46,046 nucleotides of DNA from Lachnospiraceae bacterium (lineage in GTDB: Bacteria; Bacillota; Clostridia; Lachnospirales; Lachnospiraceae), in NCBI GenBank assembly GCA_017552715.1, contig JAFZOW010000090.1, positions 1-46,046 on the forward strand, given 5' to 3'. Of the stretch, positions 40,377 through 46,046 are shown in pieces. The notes below the pieces were generated by a model. The model searched no databases. It was not told the origin of the DNA and saw nothing but the letters and a program-made list of their open reading frames with translations. The translations under genes and the position numbers were made by a program. Numbering within the stretch: the first letter of the stretch is position 1; each line of letters opens with the position of its first letter.

Positions 40377-41966
40377 ATGAAAAACGATAATATCAATCCC
40401 CTGTTACGCATGGACTATCCGGATCCGGATGTGATCCGTGTGGGAGATACCTACTATATGGTAAGTACCACCATGTATTTCATGCCGGGCTGCGAGATCC
40501 TGCGTTCCTATGATCTGCGGAACTGGGAGCACGCGGCTTTTGTATACGAGCGACTGGATTCCACACCGGCTCAGCGTATGGAAGACGGGAAGAACATCTA
40601 CGGTCAGGGCATGTGGGCCGCCAGTCTGCGTTGGCATGAGGACTGCTTTTATGTGATCTTCGTGGCCAACGATACGCAGAAGACCTATCTTTACCGTTCG
40701 AAAAGTATCGAAGGTCCCTGGGAGAAGAGCGAGATCGAGGGCTTTTATCACGACAATTCCCTGCTCTTTGATGATGACGGCAGGGTGTATATCGTATACG
40801 GCAACAGGGATATCCATCTGACCGAGCTGGAGGCAGATCTGTCCGGGCCGAAGAAGGGCGGGCTGGACCGTGTCATCCTGGTGGACCGGGATGATGCCTA
40901 TCTGGGTTATGAAGGGGCGCATTTCTACAAGATCAACGGAAAGTATTACATCTTTTTCATCCATATGCCCAAAGCTACCGCACGCCGGACCGAGAGCTGC
41001 TTTGTGGCAGACAGCCTTGAGGGGGAGTTCCGGGGTGGTGATGTGTGCGGCGATGACCGGGGCTACTGCGGCAGCGGAGTGGCCCAGGGCGGTATCGTGG
41101 ATACCCCGGAGGGAGACTGGTATGCCATACTCTTCCAGGACAGCGGAGCCGTGGGGCGTATACCCATCCTGCTCCCCGTGCACTGGAAGGAGGGGGAAGA
41201 GATCCCCGTATTCGGTGAGAAAGGAAGGGTTCCGGAAAGCTTTCCCATCCCGGAAGGGCGCCCCGGATATGTATACGAGCCGCTGGCGGGAAGCGATGAT
41301 TTTAAGGATGTGCCGGCAGCAGCCGATACGGAAGAAGAATATAAAAGAAAGCATGAGAGTTTCGGTTTTAAGAGCCGCTGGCAGTTCAATCATGAGCCGG
41401 AACTTAAGTTAATAAGCCGTGATACATCCGCGGGGACCGTGCGGATCTCCACGGACAGGTTAAGCAAAAATCTGGTGCAGGCAAAGAATATACTGACCCA
41501 GAGGAGCTCCTGGCCCGACAGTGCCGCCGAGGTGACGGTGGATGCATCCGGCCTTAAGGAAGGTGACTATGCGGGCCTCTGCTTATTGGAGAGCGCCTAT
41601 GCCTTTATCGCTCTGACCCGGCGGGAGGGAGAGCTGTGGCTGGTGATGAAGACACGCAAGGCGCCGGAAGGGCTATGGGGCGAGAGAAATGACGAAACGC
41701 CCGGGGACGAACAGGAGGCAGTGAAGCTTAAAAAGGGCAGCTCGGTACGTCTGCGGGCAGAGGCGGACTTTATGCGGATGAAGGATACGGCACGCCTGCA
41801 TTATATCGAAGACGGAGCAAAGAAGCCCCTGGGCGGAGAAGCAAAGCTTGTTTTCAAGCTGGATCACTTTACGGGGGTACGCTTCGGACTCTTCGTTTTC
41901 AGTACACGGGAAGCCGGCGGGAGCGCCGTGTTCTCGGATTTTGCTTACGAAAAGCAGGAGGTTTGA
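40377..41966 (+). CDS. Glycoside hydrolase family 43 enzyme
   Basis: Cytoplasmic (no signal peptide) 529-aa GH43 enzyme, probably a beta-xylosidase or alpha-L-arabinofuranosidase acting on imported xylan or pectin oligomers. The five-blade propeller (about 1-300) carries the catalytic base in MDYPDPDVI (D16), the pKa-modulating Asp in FYHDNSLLFDDDG (D126), and the acid Glu in GYEGAHFYKI (E179). A beta-sandwich domain (about 330-525) completes the typical two-domain layout. ATG 40377 has GGAGG at about 8 nt. A HisA-type gene starts 3 nt after its stop, so the two are co-transcribed, an odd pairing. Substrate specificity is not assigned. Confidence 0.92.
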   Translation: MKNDNINPLLRMDYPDPDVIRVGDTYYMVSTTMYFMPGCEILRSYDLRNWEHAAFVYERLDSTPAQRMEDGKNIYGQGMWAASLRWHEDCFYVIFVANDTQKTYLYRSKSIEGPWEKSEIEGFYHDNSLLFDDDGRVYIVYGNRDIHLTELEADLSGPKKGGLDRVILVDRDDAYLGYEGAHFYKINGKYYIFFIHMPKATARRTESCFVADSLEGEFRGGDVCGDDRGYCGSGVAQGGIVDTPEGDWYAILFQDSGAVGRIPILLPVHWKEGEEIPVFGEKGRVPESFPIPEGRPGYVYEPLAGSDDFKDVPAAADTEEEYKRKHESFGFKSRWQFNHEPELKLISRDTSAGTVRISTDRLSKNLVQAKNILTQRSSWPDSAAEVTVDASGLKEGDYAGLCLLESAYAFIALTRREGELWLVMKTRKAPEGLWGERNDETPGDEQEAVKLKKGSSVRLRAEADFMRMKDTARLHYIEDGAKKPLGGEAKLVFKLDHFTGVRFGLFVFSTREAGGSAVFSDFAYEKQEV

Positions 41967-41969
41967 TCC

Positions 41970-42740
41970 ATGGAGTTCCGGCCCTGTATCGATATCCATA
42001 ACGGTAAAGTAAAGCAGATCGTGGGCGGCAGCTTAAGCGATGCCGCGGCGCAGGAGAATTTTGTCTCGGAACGGGATGCGGCCTTTTACGCCGGCCTTTA
42101 TAAGGAAAAGGGACTTACGGGGGGCCATGTGATCCTGCTGAACGGGCGGGGAACCGCCGAATATGAAGCCACCAAAGCGCAGGCGCTTACGGCCCTTCGT
42201 GCTTATCCCGGCGGTCTGCAGCTGGGGGGAGGCATAAGCCCGGACAATGCGGCGGAATTCCTGGAAGCCGGCGCCGCGCAGCTGATCGTGACTTCGTATG
42301 TGTTCCGGGAGGGACGGATCGATCATGAAAGACTAGGGGAGATGCTGGCAGCCGCAGGGAAGGAGAAGCTGGTGCTGGATCTGTCCTGCCGTCGAAAGGA
42401 AGACGGGAAGTGCTATATCGTTACGGACCGCTGGCAGCGTTTTACGGAAGAGAGCCTGAGTACAGAACTGCTGGAAGAGCTTTCGGACAGTGCGGCGGAA
42501 TTCCTGATCCATGCCGTGGATGTGGAAGGAAAGCAGAGTGGCATAGATGAGGGGGTGCTGGGTATACTGGCGGATTATGAGGGGCTGCCGGTGACTTATG
42601 CCGGCGGGATACGCAGTATGGAGGATATCGAGACCATACGCCGTCTGGGAAAAGGGCGGGTGAATTTTACTGTGGGTTCCGCTCTGGACCTTTTCGGAGG
42701 GGGGCTGGATTTTGAGGAGCTATGCCGTGAATATGCGTAA
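41970..42740 (+). CDS. hisA: Eukaryote-type ProFAR isomerase (HisA/HIS6-like)
   Basis: TIM-barrel isomerase converting ProFAR to PRFAR in histidine synthesis. The 256-aa protein opens with FRPCIDIHNGKVKQIVGG, with Asp 8 as the likely catalytic base. This opening and the VDVEGKQSGID stretch match fungal/plant HIS6/HISN3 more than the usual bacterial HisA, which starts with an I-P-A-I-D pattern. Phosphate-binding loops LQLGGGIS and TYAGGIRS are intact. It is the only histidine gene in the window, with AGGAGG overlapping the end of the GH43 gene. A eukaryote-type HisA is known in some bacteria, so lateral transfer is possible but not needed. Confidence 0.85.
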   Translation: MEFRPCIDIHNGKVKQIVGGSLSDAAAQENFVSERDAAFYAGLYKEKGLTGGHVILLNGRGTAEYEATKAQALTALRAYPGGLQLGGGISPDNAAEFLEAGAAQLIVTSYVFREGRIDHERLGEMLAAAGKEKLVLDLSCRRKEDGKCYIVTDRWQRFTEESLSTELLEELSDSAAEFLIHAVDVEGKQSGIDEGVLGILADYEGLPVTYAGGIRSMEDIETIRRLGKGRVNFTVGSALDLFGGGLDFEELCREYA

Positions 42741-42769
42741 TGGACAAAGCGGACAAAAAGTGGTATAGT
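42741..42769 (+). promoter_or_regulatory. Promoter of the acidic-repeat gene
   Basis: -35 TGGACA (42741-42746), 17-nt spacer, -10 TATAGT (42764-42769), starting directly after the hisA stop codon (42738-42740). Confidence 0.7.
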
Positions 42770-42822
42770 GGGCGTCATTGTACGGATATGAACTCGATAT
42801 AAAGGGAGAAAACAGGACTGTC

Positions 42823-44247
42823 ATGGATAAGAACGTGAAAAAAACGAAGAAGGTGAAGGGGGCAAAGAAGATCGGGGCCTTCCGAAAGGTACTGATCTGC
42901 CTTCTGCTTACGGCTTCCGTAGTGCTCTTCGGTACGGATGCTATAAAGATCAACAGCGAAGATGAAACGCTTTACGAGCAGTTTTCCGGCATGGGAGATA
43001 CCATGGGTGAGATCGGGGACATGCTGGAAGGCGTAGTGGAGCTGCGGGAAGAAGTGGCGATGGAGCTGGCGGAGCTTAACGAAGAGGATCTGGAAGAGGA
43101 TGAAGACTGGGAAGACGATGAAGATTTAGATGAGGAAGAGGACGAAGACTGGGAAGACGAGGAAGATGAGGATATAGACGAAGAAGAGGACGAAGAATGG
43201 GAAGACGAAGAAGAGGATGAAGATTGGGAAGAGATCGAGATAGAGGAATGGGAAGAGGACGAAGAGGAAGAAGAATGGGAGATCGAGTGGAGAACGCAGT
43301 GCGAAGCTCTGCTTGCTGCTACAAGCGGATATGAGAAGACCCGCAGCTGGATCAATGGCCGCAGGCTGGGCCTGTTCGGAACCCTGATGGCTACCTGGAA
43401 TGCGCGGACTACGCTGGGGCAGCTTAAGGGTGTCGGAGAGGATTTTGTTTACTGGGATGCGGAGGAGCTGGAAACGGGAAGAAAGATGCTTTCGATCGTA
43501 TTCCTGTCCGGCTGTCTGATCCTTTTCCTGGCTGCCATGTTCTATATCATGGGAGTGATAGGGGTGATCAAAGGGAAGAGAGGGCCGCTGGCCTATACGC
43601 TCTTTGCCTTGCTGGTCTTTGGCGGATTCTTTGCCCTGATGTGCAAGCTGAATTACGAATTTCTGGGGACCCTGTTTACGGATGATCCCGAATACGGACT
43701 GGCGATCCATATCCCTTATTTCGGGATGATCGCTTCGGCGCAGCTTGCCATGATCCTGTGGCTGCCGGGAGGAAGGAAAACGGTGGCGGAGACGGCTGCG
43801 GAGGCCGGAACGGAAGAAAAGCCGGCAGAGAAGCTTCTGAGTATACCCGAGGATGATGATTTCCCCATCGACGTTTTCGGTGAAAGGGAAGCAAAGGCGG
43901 AAGAGAAGGCCGGGGAGGCTTTGAAAGAGGAAGCTGCGGAGCCTGAGAACAAGCCGCAGGATAAAGCTATAGAAGAAGCGGTTAAGACGGAAGAAGCAGC
44001 GGCTTTGAAAGCTGCCGCTAAGACAGAACAGGCAGCGGAGATGGCGGCGAAGGCGGCAGCGGAGGAAGCGTTGGTAGAAGCAGAGTCTGCTCCGGCGGTG
44101 CAGGCTCCGGAGACAGAAGCGGCAGAGAGTGTCGAAAAGGCAGCGGAAGCCCCCGAAGCTTCGGAAGGCGCGGAAAAGACGGAAGTAGCTGCGGAGATGG
44201 CTGCACTGGCGGCAGCAGAGGAAGCCCGCGAAGAAGCAGATGATTGA
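42823..44247 (+). CDS. Membrane protein with Asp/Glu/Trp tract and Ala/Glu tail
   Basis: A 474-aa protein of unknown function. A Lys-rich N-terminus (1-22) precedes TM1 (23-38). An extreme acidic tract spans 86-156, built of DEDWEDEE-like units with tryptophans at 96, 110, 126, 135, 143, 152 and 156. A polar stretch follows, then three TM helices (about 222-248, 253-275, 293-313) and a C-terminal Ala/Glu-rich, probably helical tail (about 350-474). TM1 is N-in by the positive-inside rule, so the acidic tract is likely external and the tail cytoplasmic. Start: ATG 42823 (AGGA, 5 nt); a TTG at 42778 begins a longer frame with a worse site. Its stop overlaps the dapA promoter. Confidence 0.78.
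   Translation: MDKNVKKTKKVKGAKKIGAFRKVLICLLLTASVVLFGTDAIKINSEDETLYEQFSGMGDTMGEIGDMLEGVVELREEVAMELAELNEEDLEEDEDWEDDEDLDEEEDEDWEDEEDEDIDEEEDEEWEDEEEDEDWEEIEIEEWEEDEEEEEWEIEWRTQCEALLAATSGYEKTRSWINGRRLGLFGTLMATWNARTTLGQLKGVGEDFVYWDAEELETGRKMLSIVFLSGCLILFLAAMFYIMGVIGVIKGKRGPLAYTLFALLVFGGFFALMCKLNYEFLGTLFTDDPEYGLAIHIPYFGMIASAQLAMILWLPGGRKTVAETAAEAGTEEKPAEKLLSIPEDDDFPIDVFGEREAKAEEKAGEALKEEAAEPENKPQDKAIEEAVKTEEAAALKAAAKTEQAAEMAAKAAAEEALVEAESAPAVQAPETEAAESVEKAAEAPEASEGAEKTEVAAEMAALAAAEEAREEADD
43080..43290 (+). repeat. GAA/GAC/TGG-rich low-complexity DNA tract
   Basis: Degenerate tandem repeats of gaagaggacgaagactggg type, purine-rich on the plus strand. They encode the Asp/Glu/Trp tract and produce long spurious open frames on the opposite strand. 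Confidence 0.8.
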
Positions 44248-44272
44248 CATACTGTCACTGCGGTGATATATA
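44244..44272 (+). promoter_or_regulatory. Promoter of dapA-dapB
   Basis: -35 TTGACA (44244-44249), 17-nt spacer, -10 TATATA (44267-44272). The -35 contains the stop codon of the acidic-repeat gene (44245-44247). Confidence 0.8.
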
Positions 44273-44296
44273 GATTAAGAAGAGGAGGATAAAACT

Positions 44297-45184
44297 ATGG
44301 CAATCTTTAAAGGAGCAGGGGTAGCGATCACAACCCCTTTTAAGGCAGACGGTTCGGTGGATTACGAGCAGTTTGCAAAGAATATCGAGTTCCAGATCGA
44401 GAAGGGCACCGATGCCATTATCGTTTGCGGTACCACGGGTGAGGCTTCCACGCTGACCCATGAGGAGCATCTGGATGTGATCGAGGCCTGCGTGAAGGAT
44501 GTAAAGGGGCGTATCCCGGTCATCGCCGGTACAGGTTCCAACTGCACCGAGACAGCGATCTACCTTTCCCAGGAAGCGGAAAAGCGCGGAGCCGATGCGC
44601 TGCTGGTGGTAACGCCATATTATAACAAGGCGACCCAGAAGGGCCTGAAAGAGCACTTTACTATGGTGGCTGAGAGCGTGAAGCTTCCCATCATCCTTTA
44701 TAATATCCCGGGACGTACCGGAGGCGTGAACATCCTGCCGGAGACCATCGTGGATCTTTGCAGAAATGTGAAGAATATCGTTGGCGTAAAGGAAGCCACC
44801 GGTAATATCTCTCAGGTGGCCAAGCTCATGAGCCTGGCGAACGGGGATGTGGATCTGTATTCCGGCAATGATGATCAGGTGGTTCCCCTGCTTGCTCTGG
44901 GCGGACTGGGCGTGATCAGCGTTCTTTCCAATGTGGCACCGACTCAGACCCATGATATGTGCCAGAAGTTCTTTGACGGGGATGTGGCGGGAAGCCGCGA
45001 GATACAGCTTAAATCCCTGCCTCTGATCAATGCACTCTTCTCCGAGGTGAATCCCATCCCGGTGAAGAAGGCGGAGGAGTTCATGGGACATTGCAACGGT
45101 GTGCTGCGCCGTCCTCTTACCGAGATGGAGCCCGATCATGCGGCGGCCCTCAAAGAGGAAATGAAGAAGTTTGGTATCCTGTAA
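44297..45184 (+). CDS. dapA: 4-hydroxy-tetrahydrodipicolinate synthase
   Basis: Condenses pyruvate and L-aspartate semialdehyde, first committed step to diaminopimelate and lysine; cytoplasmic TIM-barrel enzyme of 295 aa, full length. The Schiff-base lysine is K165 in VGVKEATG. GTTGEAS (45-51) holds the Thr dyad of the active site, and the catalytic Tyr is Y135 in LYNIPGRTG. ATG 44297 has GAGGAGG at 7 nt and lies 25 nt after the -10. It is followed by dapB 32 nt later, so lysine and wall precursor enzymes are made from one transcript. The rest of the dap pathway is not in the window. Confidence 0.97.
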   Translation: MAIFKGAGVAITTPFKADGSVDYEQFAKNIEFQIEKGTDAIIVCGTTGEASTLTHEEHLDVIEACVKDVKGRIPVIAGTGSNCTETAIYLSQEAEKRGADALLVVTPYYNKATQKGLKEHFTMVAESVKLPIILYNIPGRTGGVNILPETIVDLCRNVKNIVGVKEATGNISQVAKLMSLANGDVDLYSGNDDQVVPLLALGGLGVISVLSNVAPTQTHDMCQKFFDGDVAGSREIQLKSLPLINALFSEVNPIPVKKAEEFMGHCNGVLRRPLTEMEPDHAAALKEEMKKFGIL

Positions 45185-45216
45185 CGCTTTTGTGATACCA
45201 TAAAGGAGGAACTTCT

Positions 45217-45975
45217 ATGACAAGGATCATCATGCACGGCTGCAACGGCAAGATGGGGCAGACCATCACGAATATCGTGAAGGAGGATGCGGATGCCGCG
45301 ATCGTGGCAGGGGTGGATCTGTCCGATCACATAAAGAACGAGTATCCGGTCTTTCAAAGAATCGCGGACGTTGATGTGGAAGCGGATGTGGTGATAGACT
45401 TTACCGCGGCTCCGGCCGTTGATGCCCTGCTGGATTACTGCGAGGCGAAGCAGCTGCCGCTGGTGCTCTGTTCCACCGGCCTTTCCGATGCCCAGCTGGA
45501 GCGGGCTACGAAGGAGTCCGTGAAGAAGACCGCAGTGCTTAAGAGCGCCAATATGTCCCTCGGGGTCAATGTGCTCTTAAAGCTCTTAAAAGAGGCTGCT
45601 GCACAGCTGGCACCCGCAGGTTTTGATATCGAGATCGTGGAGAAACATCATAATCTGAAGCTGGATGCTCCCTCCGGTACAGCGATTGCTTTGGCGGATT
45701 CCATCAATGAAGCCATGGACGGGCAGTACGAGTATATTTACGACCGCAGTCAGCGCAGACAGCGCCGTGATAAGAAGGAGTTGGGTATCAGCGCGGTCCG
45801 GGGAGGTACCATCGTGGGGGATCACGATGTGATCTTTGCAGGTACTGATGAGGTGATCACCTTCTCCCACCGGGCGTACTCCAAGGCGGTCTTCGCCAAA
45901 GGCGCGGTTCAGGCCGCCAAATTCCTGGCTGGGAAGCCTGCCGGACTCTATGATATGAGCGATGTGATCGGCTAA
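45217..45975 (+). CDS. dapB: 4-hydroxy-tetrahydrodipicolinate reductase
   Basis: Reduces the DapA product with NAD(P)H to tetrahydrodipicolinate. The 252-aa protein has the nucleotide-binding loop GCNGKMGQ (8-15) at its N-terminus. The catalytic histidines and substrate loop EKHHNLKLDAPSGTA are near residue 145, with the C-terminal closing segment AAKFLAGKPAGLYDM. Both domains are complete. ATG 45217 follows AAGGAGG at about 8 nt. It is second in the dapA-dapB operon and is closed by a strong terminator, which makes this a two-gene unit. Confidence 0.97.
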   Translation: MTRIIMHGCNGKMGQTITNIVKEDADAAIVAGVDLSDHIKNEYPVFQRIADVDVEADVVIDFTAAPAVDALLDYCEAKQLPLVLCSTGLSDAQLERATKESVKKTAVLKSANMSLGVNVLLKLLKEAAAQLAPAGFDIEIVEKHHNLKLDAPSGTAIALADSINEAMDGQYEYIYDRSQRRQRRDKKELGISAVRGGTIVGDHDVIFAGTDEVITFSHRAYSKAVFAKGAVQAAKFLAGKPAGLYDMSDVIG

Positions 45976-45995
45976 AAACATACGAGCAGAGAAGG

Positions 45996-46026
45996 GCTGT
46001 CATCCGCATGGATGACAGCTTTTTTT
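45996..46026 (+). terminator. Intrinsic terminator of dapA-dapB
   Basis: Perfect 10-bp arms GCTGTCATCC (45996-46005) and GGATGACAGC (46010-46019), GCAT loop, then T7 (46020-46026). Confidence 0.93.
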
Positions 46027-46046
46027 GTATGAGAAAAATAGACAAA

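Noticed and set aside
43126-44250. Long minus-strand open frames (374 and 127 codons) opposite the acidic tract
   Set aside because: They arise because GAA/GAC/GCA repeats read on the other strand give TTC/GTC/TGC without stops. No ribosome site, biased Phe/Leu/Arg or Ser composition, and a well-supported gene lies on the plus strand.
1-46046. CRISPR arrays, tRNA/rRNA genes and insertion sequences
   Set aside because: No regularly spaced direct repeats, cloverleaf-like sequences, rRNA segments or transposase frames were noticed. A systematic search (tRNA and repeat finders) was not possible here.

Overview
The window looks like chromosome from a Gram-positive anaerobe of the Clostridia, most likely a gut or rumen Lachnospiraceae. 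Grounds: strong AGGAGG ribosome sites, apt-rel-MBL hydrolase-hemZ order, a LytTR/DUF3021 pair, an EFR1-type ferredoxin, GH3 and GH43 glycosidases, and many ABC/FtsX exporters. G+C is moderate by eye (about 50%, not computed). No tRNA, rRNA, CRISPR array or insertion sequence was seen. Genus is not claimed.

Layout. 1-1.6 kb, leftward: a nitroreductase then pyrB, with a terminator-like hairpin lodged between them. 1.7-7.0 kb, rightward housekeeping: apt, rel (ppGpp synthetase/hydrolase), an MBL-fold hydrolase, hemZ. 7.0-9.7 kb: a six-TM protein, a LytTR regulator and a DUF3021 protein behind a promoter with two 22-bp-phased direct repeats, then small unknown genes and a possible frameshifted mini-gene. 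9.7-13.5 kb: GH3 glucosidase, an unknown membrane protein, an EFR1-type flavodoxin/ferredoxin. 13.6-19.2 kb: an MFS exporter with twin operators, then a TetR regulator with a perfect 32-bp palindrome over its start site; a related site precedes the ABC/FtsX exporter next door. 19.2-22.3 kb: alpha/beta hydrolase (leftward), lipoprotein, GNAT acetyltransferase. 22.3-23.0 kb: AbrB-like/RelE-like toxin-antitoxin pair with a palindromic operator. 23.2-28.2 kb: sbcD-sbcC, then a Bax-inhibitor-1 family protein with a Q/N/G-rich repeat tail.

28.3-39.5 kb is one long rightward block: two overlapping ABC half-exporters, an OmpR-type response regulator and its histidine kinase, a LolD-like ATPase with a large FtsX-like permease, and a secreted SxxK serine hydrolase. 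It reads as a sense-export-hydrolyse envelope-defence module, though its substrate is unknown. 39.5-46.0 kb: TraX-like membrane protein, GH43 glycosidase followed 3 nt later by a eukaryote-type HisA, an unknown membrane protein with a striking Asp/Glu/Trp tract, then dapA-dapB (lysine/diaminopimelate synthesis) closed by a strong terminator.

Most coding starts were re-chosen from ribosome-binding sites. Several extended reading frames begin inside promoters or operators and were trimmed. Promoter, operator and terminator calls come from reading by eye and are predictions.
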